From contig NC_014657.1 in the NCBI RefSeq assembly GCF_000166335.1, positions 1,356,501 to 1,420,500 of the forward strand: 64,000 bases of DNA, given 5' to 3'. A program made the translations under genes and the position numbers. The DNA comes from Caldicellulosiruptor owensensis OL. Lineage in GTDB: Bacteria > Bacillota > Thermoanaerobacteria > Caldicellulosiruptorales > Caldicellulosiruptoraceae. The notes beneath the pieces are model-generated. The model ran no database searches and had not been told where the DNA came from. It saw nothing but the letters and a program-made list of their open reading frames with translations. Of the stretch, positions 43,723-51,674 are shown piece by piece (position 1 is the stretch's first letter; every line of letters begins with the position of its first letter).

Positions 43723-44475
43723 CTACATCTTTTTTTCAAGATAGAACTTTGCCACCATAAGGTCAGAGTCTTTATCTACATCCTGCCCCAATTCAGGATA
43801 TGTAGAGATGATAGCTTTAGCTTTAACCTTAAAAACCTTAGATACCCTTTTTTCAACTTTCTGTATTGAAAGTCTCTTAGTTAAAAAAAGCAACAAAATG
43901 GTGGGTCCTATTAGCCGTGCCATCGCAATAGGATTTTTACGTTTTTCCACAAGTTTTTCGGCAAGCGAATAACACTTTTCAAATACTGATGGAGTAATTA
44001 TAATAGCATTACCACCAGTAAACGTTCCTTCTTTCACAGTTCCATATGTTCTTTTCATCTGAGGGTATTTTTCATCGTTTATGCTCTTTTCAACAATTGG
44101 ATAACAAATGTCTGCTCCGGATTTTATTGATTCTTCGATAAAATGATCTATCGCCTCAGCGGTAATAAAAGGCAGGTCTGCAGTTAAAAATAAAATTTTT
44201 TTGTCGTCGTTCAAAAATTCTATCGCTTTTTTGGCATTTTTCATTATTGAGGTGTCTTCTTCAACAAATTCAACCTGTGGATACATTGAAATTAAAAATT
44301 CTTTTAGCTGAACCGGACCTACAACAACTCTGCGCGAAATATGTTTGGAACTGCATACTGCATCAAGCACATACTCTATTAAATATTTCTCTCCTATCTT
44401 TATCAATGCCTTGCACTCATAAGGAGTACCGGATTTGTTTTTATCAGATCCAGCAAGTATAACAGCATTTATCAT
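43723..44475 (-). CDS. MobA-like nucleotidyltransferase family protein
   Basis: A 250-residue protein with a GT-A/nucleotidyltransferase fold: N-terminal MINAVILAGSDKNKSGTPYECKALIKIGEKYLIEYVL with the NTP-binding loop, FLTADLPFITAEAIDHFI around the metal-binding Asp, and GTVKEGTFTGGNAIIITPSVF. This resembles the NTP_transf_3 (MobA-like) family found beside ispE in other Firmicutes. The exact sugar or nucleotide is not visible. I start it at ATG 44475 behind AAAGGTG; an in-frame GTG lies three codons upstream. It follows the GntR gene by 16 nt. Confidence 0.8.
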   Translation of the reverse strand: MINAVILAGSDKNKSGTPYECKALIKIGEKYLIEYVLDAVCSSKHISRRVVVGPVQLKEFLISMYPQVEFVEEDTSIMKNAKKAIEFLNDDKKILFLTADLPFITAEAIDHFIEESIKSGADICYPIVEKSINDEKYPQMKRTYGTVKEGTFTGGNAIIITPSVFEKCYSLAEKLVEKRKNPIAMARLIGPTILLLFLTKRLSIQKVEKRVSKVFKVKAKAIISTYPELGQDVDKDSDLMVAKFYLEKKM

Positions 44476-44491
44476 ATTTTTCACCTTTTTG

Positions 44492-45172
44492 TTAAAATTT
44501 TAAGCTGTTTATAAGCTCTATTTCCTGATTTTTTATATGTTCTTCTGCCATCTTCTGTGCTTTTTCGATATCTCCGCTTATAATTGCTTCTACAATCTCT
44601 TTGTGTTCTTTCAAAAGATTTTCGCTTTTCCTGTAAATCTCTTTGAGATATATTATTCTAAACCGGGTTATTTGCTCACGAAGATTATTTATTATGTGCT
44701 GAAGTTTTTCATTTTTTGCACCCAAATATATCAAGTCATGCAATCTTATATCGTCATTTATCATTCCTTCAATGTTACCAGACTTAAAATTCTTTTCAAA
44801 TGAAGAAAGAACTTTTTTGAGCTGCTCCTTTTCAGCCCTTGTCATTCGCTGTGCTGCAAGTCCTGCCGCAAGTTTATCAAGTGCAGCCCGTATCTCCAAT
44901 ACATCCATTATCTCTTTTTTGGAAATATCTGCAACATAAGCACCTTTCCGAGGGAGCATCACAACAAGACCTTCAAGTTCAAGTTTCCTTATCGCTTCTC
45001 TGATAGGAGTTCTTGAAACTCCAAGCATTTCTGCAAGTTTTATCTCCATAAGTCTTTCACCAGGTCTTAAATCTCCATTTACAATCATGTCTCTCAATTT
45101 TTCAAACACGATCTCACGTAGAGGTTTATAATTCTCTATTAAAAAATAATGTGACTCATTCTTCTCATTCAT
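44492..45172 (-). CDS. GntR-family transcriptional regulator (FadR/FCD type)
   Basis: DNA-binding regulator of 226 residues: an N-terminal winged helix (LREIVFEKLRDMIVNGDLRPGERLMEIKLAEMLGVSRTPIREAIRKLELEGLVVMLPRKGAYVADIS) at about 15-85 and a C-terminal all-helical FCD effector domain with a metal-site Asp and His residues (DDIRLHDLIYLGA, EHKEIVEAI, EEHI). The inducer is unknown. AGGAG precedes the ATG. It sits between ispE and the MobA-like gene in one transcript. FadR-type operators often contain TTGT-N2-ACAA, as seen before pta. Confidence 0.92.
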   Translation of the reverse strand: MNEKNESHYFLIENYKPLREIVFEKLRDMIVNGDLRPGERLMEIKLAEMLGVSRTPIREAIRKLELEGLVVMLPRKGAYVADISKKEIMDVLEIRAALDKLAAGLAAQRMTRAEKEQLKKVLSSFEKNFKSGNIEGMINDDIRLHDLIYLGAKNEKLQHIINNLREQITRFRIIYLKEIYRKSENLLKEHKEIVEAIISGDIEKAQKMAEEHIKNQEIELINSLKF

Positions 45173-45200
45173 TTTTTATCACAACTCCTGCTATAAATTA

Positions 45201-46061
45201 CTAAAATCTACCACTTTCATATGTTGTAGTTAAGATAATTTCTTTTATGAACACTTTAAGTCTCTCTGCCGCTTTCAAAGCATCATACCTGGTGCTAAAA
45301 ATTCCAAATACAGCTGGTCCGCTTCCTGTCATAACTGTCCCAAGAGCATTGTTATTTCTCATAATGTCCTTGACTCTGTTTATCACTGGATATTGATTTA
45401 CTGTAACCATCTCTAAAACATTGCAAAGGTTTTTTGCTATTTCTTTTATATTGCCTTCTTCAATTGCCAGAATCATAGCTTCAATATTCGGTCTCTTTTT
45501 TACTCTGCTAAGGTCAAGCGCCTCATAAACAGCTTGTGTAGAAACATATACCTCTGGCTTTGCAATGAGAATGTTCATTTTAGGAGCTGGTTTTAATTTT
45601 ATAACCTTTTCACCAATTCCTTCACAGAGTGCTGTGCCACCTACCAAACAAAATGGAACATCAGCACCAATCTCTCTTCCAATTTCCATAAGCTGCTGCT
45701 CAGAAAGATTTAACTCAAATATTTCATTTAGACCTTTTAAAACTGCTGCTGCGTCAGTGCTTCCACCAGCTAAACCCGCAGAGACCGGAATATTCTTTTC
45801 AATATGTATTCTCACACCTTGCTTTACGCCAAAACGCTCTTTTAAAAGTGAAGCTGCAATGTATGCATGGTTTTTATTGTCAGTTGGAATATTTTCACTT
45901 GAAGTTGTTACAATTATGTTGTCTTCTTCTATCTTTTCAATATTGATTATATCATACAAATCCACTGTTTGCATTATAGTTCTTATCTCATGATAACCAT
46001 CTTCTCTTTTTGAAAGCACATCCAATGCTAAGTTGATTTTAGCATAAGCCCTAAGTTCCAA
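45201..46061 (-). CDS. ispE: 4-diphosphocytidyl-2-C-methyl-D-erythritol kinase
   Basis: GHMP kinase that phosphorylates CDP-methylerythritol in the non-mevalonate isoprenoid pathway. Motifs are AYAKINLALDVLSKREDGYHEI, the ATP loop PVSAGLAGGSTDAAAVL (about 86-102) and TGSGPAVFGIF near the C-terminus. The frame is open to 46082, but AAAGGTG nine bases before TTG 46061 (MELRAYAKINL) marks the probable start, giving 286 residues. It is first in ispE-GntR-MobA-like-DUF1858. Confidence 0.95.
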   Translation of the reverse strand: MELRAYAKINLALDVLSKREDGYHEIRTIMQTVDLYDIINIEKIEEDNIIVTTSSENIPTDNKNHAYIAASLLKERFGVKQGVRIHIEKNIPVSAGLAGGSTDAAAVLKGLNEIFELNLSEQQLMEIGREIGADVPFCLVGGTALCEGIGEKVIKLKPAPKMNILIAKPEVYVSTQAVYEALDLSRVKKRPNIEAMILAIEEGNIKEIAKNLCNVLEMVTVNQYPVINRVKDIMRNNNALGTVMTGSGPAVFGIFSTRYDALKAAERLKVFIKEIILTTTYESGRF

Positions 46062-46216
46062 CGCATTCCACACCTTTCGCAATGTTGATTGTAAAGAGTT
46101 ATTTTATTGTGTATATTGTATTCTTCTATTTGGCCTCAAAAACTATATTATCACAAAATATAATGAAATATGAGGAAATTGATTCTCACAATTACAGTTG
46201 CAAGATGAAATGTAAC

Positions 46217-46245
46217 AAAAAAAGACCATATCTTCTTCATGGTCC
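46217..46245 (-). terminator. Terminator after tRNA-Ser
   Basis: GACCAT and ATGGTC (46224-46229 and 46239-46244) form a stem with a 9-nt loop; seven T follow on the minus strand. It lies about 100 nt downstream of tRNA-Ser and upstream of ispE. Confidence 0.75.
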
Positions 46246-46342
46246 TTTAAACTACTCGCTCAATTATAATATTACACTATGTGTCCAAAAACTTGCAAGC
46301 ACTTTTATGTCGATACTTTAAAAAATCCTGGTAAAAAATTAA

Positions 46343-46435
46343 ATGGCGGAAGGGGTGGGATTCGAACCCACGGCCCGCTTCAGGCGGGTCACTGGTTTTC
46401 AAGACCAGCTCCTTAAACCACTCGGACACCCTTCC
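46343..46435 (-). tRNA. tRNA-Ser (anticodon TGA)
   Basis: Acceptor GGAAGGG/CCCTTCC, discriminator G and encoded CCA, class II structure with a long variable arm (CCCGC...GCGGG), anticodon loop CTTGAAA and T-arm GTGGGTTCGAATCCCAC. Confidence 0.97.
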
Positions 46436-46466
46436 GCAAATATATTTTGTTTTCGACGCAAGATTT

Positions 46467-46495
46467 ATTATAAAACATCTCAACCAATATGTCAA
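46467..46495 (-). promoter_or_regulatory. Promoter of tRNA-Ser
   Basis: On the minus strand a full-consensus TTGACA (46490-46495), 17-bp spacer and TATAAT (46467-46472). The ISLre2 element begins only about 17 bp upstream of the -35 box. Confidence 0.85.
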
Positions 46496-46512
46496 TAACT
46501 TAAAACATTCGG

Positions 46513-48124
46513 ATAGTGTCAAGAGTTTGTAGGGAAATTTTTTATTAAAATACGACTGCATTTAAGAAATCTCCAGTACTTAGGCCTTTCAGTACTCTAA
46601 ACGTCAAATCAACTTTTCCTCTTGCTAAAATTGGCACATTATTCCTCGTCTCCTCAATCTGTTTCCTTATCTTCTTAACATTTTTTCTCACAATTTCTTT
46701 CAATATTTTTTCTTCTTTCTCTTCCTTGCCACAAATCTCTTTTAAATATGCTTCTTTCAAGTTTACACCATTATACTTCAAGCTCAATAACTTTACCATC
46801 ACTTCTGCTCCTTGTTCGCTCCATCCTCTTGGTCTTGAACTCATCCTATCTGCTAATACGTGGCTTACATGCCCTTCTGCACTACATCCTTTTATAATCC
46901 TATTATCTAACTCTAATACTATATTATCCCAATGATTGGCTATATATCTCCTACTTTCATTTATCCTCTTCAACGCTCTTTTGTCCTCTCCAGCCTTTTC
47001 CATCGCTTTAGCTACCAATCCCTCAAACTTCTCTCTATCCTTATCCCTCAATGCTTCTACTATCCCAGCAAAAATATTCTTATCTCCACCGCTTATTTTG
47101 ATTACCTCTCTCATTAGATGAAACCTGTCTAATACAAATTCTGCACCCACTATCCATTCAAGCCCTTCCTTTATCCATGCCGCTCCATCCCCTAACAAAT
47201 ATATCTTCTCTATCTTCTCCGTTTCATAGTGCTCCTCTATATATTCACTTACTTTTGACCAAAAATCTTCTGGTCTCTCTTTAATACTGCTAAAATAATG
47301 CACCCCTTTTAATTCCTTTCTTTTGACAATCCCTTTCTCTTCTTTATATCCCTCATTTATGTACGCAAGCTTCGCTATCTTCCCTTCTCCGTTTTGTAAC
47401 GAAATATGATCTTCATCTGCCTCTATATAAAGTTCTTTTACCACTTTTTTACTGCCTGCAACTCCTTTTTTATTATGCTCGATTCTATCTAACTGAGCTG
47501 CCTCTATCCTCCTCAAAATATTCATTACACTTTGTCTTGTCATTTTCTCTTCTCCTAATACTTCTTTGGCTGCTTTTTCATATGATATTTCCACTACTTT
47601 CTCAACTATTGCTGCTTTGACTGCTTTGTCTATTCTTTGATATTTCTCTATCCCCAAAATTTCATCTGCTAAATACACATACCCTCCCTCTTCTTTATTC
47701 TTGTAGTACGTCCTTATATATTCCACATCTCCAAATATTGTCTTTATGCTCCTCTTATCTTTCCTTACAACCTCATACCTTGCCTTCCTCTTCTTTTCAT
47801 TCCTTACAATCTCATCTACAAGTCCGCATGCCTCTTTTATCATCTCCTTCCCTATCTCATCCATCTTCTCCTTCAATTCCATTGAATACATCGCTATATC
47901 TTTCTCACCTCTTAATATCTCCACTATCCCTTCTCCAAATCTATTTAAAAGTTCCTCTATTTTTGCTATAATATTATCAAACATTTTGCTCCCTCCTTTG
48001 GTTTGTTTTTCCTTTCAGTTTTCTTCTTCTTTTTTTTGCTCATTATTTTATATCATTCTCTCATTTTTCCCAAGAGGAGGGAGCATTTTTTCCATCTCAA
48101 GTCCTATAAATATTTTACACTAAG
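46513..48124 (-). mobile_element. ISLre2-family insertion sequence, apparently complete
   Basis: About 1.6 kb carrying one long transposase gene. The left end (ATAGTGTCAAGAGTTTGTAGG) and the complement of the right end (TTAGTGTAAAATATTTATAGG) form an imperfect terminal inverted repeat of about 20 bp. A 9-bp direct repeat, AACATTCGG, lies at 46504-46512 and 48125-48133 and could be the target duplication, though a base of ambiguity remains at each end. A deleted relative begins directly after the right copy of this repeat, in the same orientation. Confidence 0.8.
46545..47984 (-). CDS. ISLre2/UPF0236-type transposase
   Basis: A 479-residue transposase of the ISLre2 family (formerly UPF0236), full length for the family. 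It begins with a helical N-terminal region, then the characteristic block YEVVRKDKRSIKTIFGDVEYIRTYYKNK, followed by KELYIEADEDHISLQ, VHYFSSIKERPEDFW and LGDGAAWIKEGLEW (candidate catalytic Asp residues), and FVLDRFHLMREV. AGGAGGGAG lies 10-15 nt before the ATG. No frameshift or stop interrupts it, so it may be active. The C-terminus (STGDFLNAVVF) differs from the deleted copy because of one A inserted in a run there. Confidence 0.9.
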   Translation of the reverse strand: MFDNIIAKIEELLNRFGEGIVEILRGEKDIAMYSMELKEKMDEIGKEMIKEACGLVDEIVRNEKKRKARYEVVRKDKRSIKTIFGDVEYIRTYYKNKEEGGYVYLADEILGIEKYQRIDKAVKAAIVEKVVEISYEKAAKEVLGEEKMTRQSVMNILRRIEAAQLDRIEHNKKGVAGSKKVVKELYIEADEDHISLQNGEGKIAKLAYINEGYKEEKGIVKRKELKGVHYFSSIKERPEDFWSKVSEYIEEHYETEKIEKIYLLGDGAAWIKEGLEWIVGAEFVLDRFHLMREVIKISGGDKNIFAGIVEALRDKDREKFEGLVAKAMEKAGEDKRALKRINESRRYIANHWDNIVLELDNRIIKGCSAEGHVSHVLADRMSSRPRGWSEQGAEVMVKLLSLKYNGVNLKEAYLKEICGKEEKEEKILKEIVRKNVKKIRKQIEETRNNVPILARGKVDLTFRVLKGLSTGDFLNAVVF

Positions 48125-48133
48125 AACATTCGG

Positions 48134-48567
48134 GATAGTGTCAAGAGTTTGTAGGGAAATTTTTTATTAAAATACGACTGCATTTAAGAAAATCTCCAGT
48201 ACTTAGACCTTTCAGTACTCTAAACGTCAAATCAACTTTTCCTCTTGCTAAAATTGGTTCATTTCCCCTCGTCTCCTCAATCTGCTTCTTTATCTTCTTA
48301 ACATTTTTTCTCACAATTTCTCTCAATATTTTTCCTTCTTTCTCTTCCTTGCTACAAATCTCTTTTAAATATGCTTCTTTCAAGTTTACACCATTATACT
48401 TTAAGCTCAATAACTTTACCATCACTTCTGCTCCTTGTTCGCTCTATCCTCTTGGTCTTGAACTCATCCTATCTGCTAATACATGGCTTACATGCCCTTC
48501 GGTTGTTAAAATAAAGAGGAAGTATTTTCCCCATCTCAAGACCTATAAATATTCTACACTAAGAACA
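48134..48567 (-). mobile_element. Internally deleted ISLre2 derivative (MITE-like)
   Basis: About 435 bp retaining both ends of an ISLre2-type element but missing its middle. The left 370 bp (48134-48503) are nearly identical to the first copy and encode the C-terminal part of the transposase (pseudogene frame at 48141-48425). At about 48504 it jumps to a sequence that matches the element's right end (48515-48567, about 85 percent identical by eye). It has no functional transposase but could be mobilised in trans. Confidence 0.8.
48141..48480 (-). pseudogene. Remnant of ISLre2 transposase C-terminus
   Basis: The frame matches residues about 395-475 of the neighbouring transposase (VKLLSLKYNGVNLKEAYLKEIC, then KVDLTFRVLKGLSTGDFL). 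It then diverges because of a one-base insertion near 48188, so the last 16 residues differ. The first part is also disrupted: TCTATCC replaces TCCATCC upstream, giving a stop near 48443. It is not expected to make a functional protein. Confidence 0.8.
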
Positions 48568-48635
48568 TCCTTATTCACCATATTACCCTTTGCTTAATAT
48601 ATTGATACTGAAATTCTAAAATTGAAAGTTGGAAA

Positions 48636-50471
48636 ATGTGCGGAATAAGTGGATGGATTTGCTTTAGCTCAGATATTTCTAAATTCCAGGATGTAATAAC
48701 AAAGATGACAGATACACTTAGTCATCGTGGACCTGATGAAGAAGGTTATTACATCACCAGATACGCTTTACTTGGACATAAACGACTTACAATTATCGAC
48801 CCTGAAGGCGGAAAACAACCAATGATTAAATTTCATAAACAATCAAAATTTATTATAGTTTATAATGGGGAACTTTACAACGCTCAAGAGCTTCGTGGAA
48901 AGCTTGAAGGTTTAGGACATCATTTCAACTCCTACTCAGATACAGAAATTGTTTTAACCTCATATATTCAATGGAAAGAAGAATGTGTAAGATACTTAAA
49001 TGGTATATTTGCTTTTGCTGTTTTTAATGAAAGTGCCAATGAACTTTTTGTAGCTCGAGATCACTTAGGAGTAAAACCACTGTTTTTCTCTCTTAAAAAC
49101 GACAATTTTATTTTTTCCTCAGAAATAAAAGCTCTTCTAAAGCATCCTTTAATCTCTACTAAGGTAAACAAAGAGGGTATTTTTGAGCTTATAGGTCTTT
49201 GCCCTGCAAGGTCTCCATTTTCAGCAATTTTTAAGGACATTATAGAACTTCCTCCTGCACACTATATAATATATACGAGAGATAAATATGAAATAAAAGA
49301 ATATTGGCAATTAAAACCAGAAAAGTTTAACAAAAAGGTAGATGAAACTATTGAAAGAGTAAAAAGCCTTGTCACAGATGCTGTAACCAGACAGCTTGTT
49401 TCTGACTTTGAAATATGCTGCTTTCTATCAGGCGGGCTGGATTCAACCATTATCACAGCTATTTCTGCTAACCAGTTAAGAAAAGAAGGAAAAAGATTGA
49501 AGAGTTTTTCTATTGATTATAAAGATAATGCAAGATATTACCAATTCAATCAGTATCAGCCCACATTAGATAGCACCTATGCTAAGATAGCATCAAAAAG
49601 TATAGGTACAGACCATATTGTAGTTGAAATTGACAATGAACTTTTATACAATGCCCTCTTACATGCCACAGTTGCAAATGACCTTCCTGGTATGGCTGAC
49701 ATTGACTCATCACTTCTGCTGTTTACAAATGAGGTGAGAAAATATGCAAAGGTTGCCCTATCGGGTGAGTGTGCTGACGAGATTTTTGGCGGATATCCTT
49801 GGTATTGGAGAGAGGATTACAAAAATTTCGAAACCTTTCCATGGTCGCCTTCATTAGAATTTAGAAAAAATCTTCTGTCGAAAAAATATTCAAAATCTGA
49901 GCTTGAAGAGTATGTTAATTCAAGATACAAAGAGTCGGTTGGAAAAGTAAACTATCTTGACAGTGACTCTCAGGAAGAAGTAAGACATAGAATTTTGTAC
50001 TATTTGAATGTTAAGTGGTTTATGGTAACACTTCTAAATAGAAAAGATAGAATGAGCATGGCAAATTCCTTGGAAGTAAGAGTCCCATTTGCAGATTACA
50101 GAATTGTAGAGTTTTTGTACAATGTTCCATGGAGGATAAAATACCTTGAAAATATGGAAAAAGGACTTTTAAGGCGTTCATTCGAAGGAATTATTCCCGA
50201 TGAAATAAAGAATCGTAAAAAAAGTCCTTATCCTAAAACCTATAATCCCGAGTATCTCAAAAAAACAAAGAAAAAGGTTTTAGAGATTATAAAAAATAAC
50301 TCTCCTATATTTGAGATAATAGATAAGACTTACTTGGAAAACATAACAGAGAAAGAATTTTTCCCCTTAGATAAACCTTGGTTTGGTCAGCTAATGACCC
50401 TCCCACAGTTTTTTGGATATATCATCCAGCTTGATTTCTGGGCAAAGACCTACAATGTAGATTTCGAATAA
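48636..50471 (+). CDS. asnB: Asparagine synthetase (glutamine-hydrolysing)
   Basis: Makes asparagine from aspartate, glutamine and ATP in the cytoplasm. The 611 residues begin MCGISGW, so the catalytic Cys2 is exposed after Met removal. The class II glutaminase domain (HRGPDEEGYY, YNGELYNA) spans about 1-205, and the synthetase domain has the PP-loop FLSGGLDSTIITAI near residue 265. The ribosome site is weak. Only about 65 bp separate it from the IS derivative, so its promoter may be inside or formed by the element. It precedes carAB-argF but a promoter lies between them. Confidence 0.95.
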   Translation: MCGISGWICFSSDISKFQDVITKMTDTLSHRGPDEEGYYITRYALLGHKRLTIIDPEGGKQPMIKFHKQSKFIIVYNGELYNAQELRGKLEGLGHHFNSYSDTEIVLTSYIQWKEECVRYLNGIFAFAVFNESANELFVARDHLGVKPLFFSLKNDNFIFSSEIKALLKHPLISTKVNKEGIFELIGLCPARSPFSAIFKDIIELPPAHYIIYTRDKYEIKEYWQLKPEKFNKKVDETIERVKSLVTDAVTRQLVSDFEICCFLSGGLDSTIITAISANQLRKEGKRLKSFSIDYKDNARYYQFNQYQPTLDSTYAKIASKSIGTDHIVVEIDNELLYNALLHATVANDLPGMADIDSSLLLFTNEVRKYAKVALSGECADEIFGGYPWYWREDYKNFETFPWSPSLEFRKNLLSKKYSKSELEEYVNSRYKESVGKVNYLDSDSQEEVRHRILYYLNVKWFMVTLLNRKDRMSMANSLEVRVPFADYRIVEFLYNVPWRIKYLENMEKGLLRRSFEGIIPDEIKNRKKSPYPKTYNPEYLKKTKKKVLEIIKNNSPIFEIIDKTYLENITEKEFFPLDKPWFGQLMTLPQFFGYIIQLDFWAKTYNVDFE

Positions 50472-50485
50472 AAATAAATTTAATG

Positions 50486-50514
50486 TTGTATTTTTATTCA
50501 TTTTGGTTTATAAT
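50486..50514 (+). promoter_or_regulatory. Promoter of carA-carB-argF
   Basis: TTGTAT (50486-50491), a 17-bp spacer and TATAAT (50509-50514), about 80 bp before carA. The -35 and half the spacer are covered by the candidate ArgR box. Confidence 0.75.
50487..50500. promoter_or_regulatory. Candidate ArgR (AhrC) box
   Basis: TGTAT-TTTT-ATTCA matches the ARG-box half-site arrangement TGNAT-WWWW-ATNCA. It overlaps the -35 hexamer of the promoter for the arginine and carbamoyl phosphate genes, where arginine-bound ArgR would repress. The ArgR gene is not in the window, and box occupancy is inference. Confidence 0.55.
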
Positions 50515-50597
50515 TTATTTAACAACTTTTTAGTATTGAACTTAAGCCGAGATTTTGATACTCTTTTATTTAAAAATGCTCAAGAAGGAGAATGGAA

Positions 50598-51668
50598 ATG
50601 AAAAAGGCGGTACTTGTTTTAGAAGACGGGCTGATATTTGAAGGAATTTCACTTGGCAGTGAAGGCGAAACAATTGGTGAAATTGTATTCAATACATGCA
50701 TGACAGGATACCAAGAGGTGCTGACTGATCCTTCTTACAATGGCCAGATTGTTACAATGACCTACCCTCTTATAGGCAACTACGGAATAAATAGTGAAGA
50801 TGTGGAGTCATACAAACCTCATGTTGAAGGTTTTATTGTCAGAGAGGCATGCAAAACACCTTCAAATTTCAGGGCTCAGAAGACATTGCATGAATATTTA
50901 AAAGAAAATAATATTGTGGCAATTGAGGGTGTAGATACACGAGCTATAACAGAACACATACGTAATAAAGGTTCAATGCTTGGTATAATCTCAACGGAGA
51001 CCGACAACAAAGAGGTTCTCCTGAGTAAAATATTCGAGTATAAAAAACAAAAGCCATCTCTGGTAAAAGAGGTTTCAACCACTCAGGTGTACAGAATTGA
51101 AGGTAGTGGCAAGAAGGTTGCTGTTTTAGATTTTGGAATTAAGCAAAACATCTTGAGAGAACTTTCAAAAAGAGGGCTTGACTTATATGTGTTTCCATAT
51201 AATAGCTCACTATACCAAATAATGAAAATAAATCCAGAAGGGTTTGTGTTCTCAAACGGACCGGGCGACCCTACTGACTTAGAAGAAATCTTCCCTACTT
51301 TGAAACAAATAATAGAGCTAAAAAAACCTATCCTTGGAATTTGTCTTGGCCATCAGCTTTTGGGTTTGTGTTTAGGACTTAAGACATACAAGCTGAAATT
51401 TGGTCACCATGGAGGAAACCACCCGGTTAAAGACTTGACTTCTGGCAAGGTTTATATAACCTCACAGAACCACAACTATGCAATTGAATATAAAGAATAT
51501 GAAAGAATAAAAATCACACATGTAAATGTAAATGATAAAACTGTTGAGGGGTTTGCTCATCTTGATTTGCCTATAGTATCTGTTCAATACCATCCTGAGG
51601 CAAGCCCGGGTCCACATGACTCAAAATATATATTTGATCAATTTACTAAGCTTTTGAATGGAGTGTAG
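50598..51668 (+). CDS. carA: Carbamoyl phosphate synthetase, small subunit
   Basis: Glutamine amidotransferase subunit supplying ammonia to CarB. I start it at ATG 50598 (MKKAVLVLEDG), 7 nt after AAGGAG; another ATG lies two codons upstream but too near the ribosome site. The 356-residue protein has the CPSase_sm N domain (GETIGEIVFNTCMTGYQEVLTDPSYNGQIVTMTYP) and a class I glutaminase with nucleophile Cys in LGICLGHQLLG and the His/Glu pair in YHPEASPGPHDS. It is followed 6 nt later by carB. Confidence 0.97.
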   Translation: MKKAVLVLEDGLIFEGISLGSEGETIGEIVFNTCMTGYQEVLTDPSYNGQIVTMTYPLIGNYGINSEDVESYKPHVEGFIVREACKTPSNFRAQKTLHEYLKENNIVAIEGVDTRAITEHIRNKGSMLGIISTETDNKEVLLSKIFEYKKQKPSLVKEVSTTQVYRIEGSGKKVAVLDFGIKQNILRELSKRGLDLYVFPYNSSLYQIMKINPEGFVFSNGPGDPTDLEEIFPTLKQIIELKKPILGICLGHQLLGLCLGLKTYKLKFGHHGGNHPVKDLTSGKVYITSQNHNYAIEYKEYERIKITHVNVNDKTVEGFAHLDLPIVSVQYHPEASPGPHDSKYIFDQFTKLLNGV

Positions 51669-51674
51669 AAAAAG

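Noticed and set aside
46277..46561. Minus-strand 94-codon frame across tRNA-Ser
   Set aside because: It overlaps the tRNA and the promoter and has no ribosome site.
50515..50597. PyrR-type attenuator before carA
   Set aside because: No anti-terminator/terminator pair or PyrR-binding loop is visible in the short leader.
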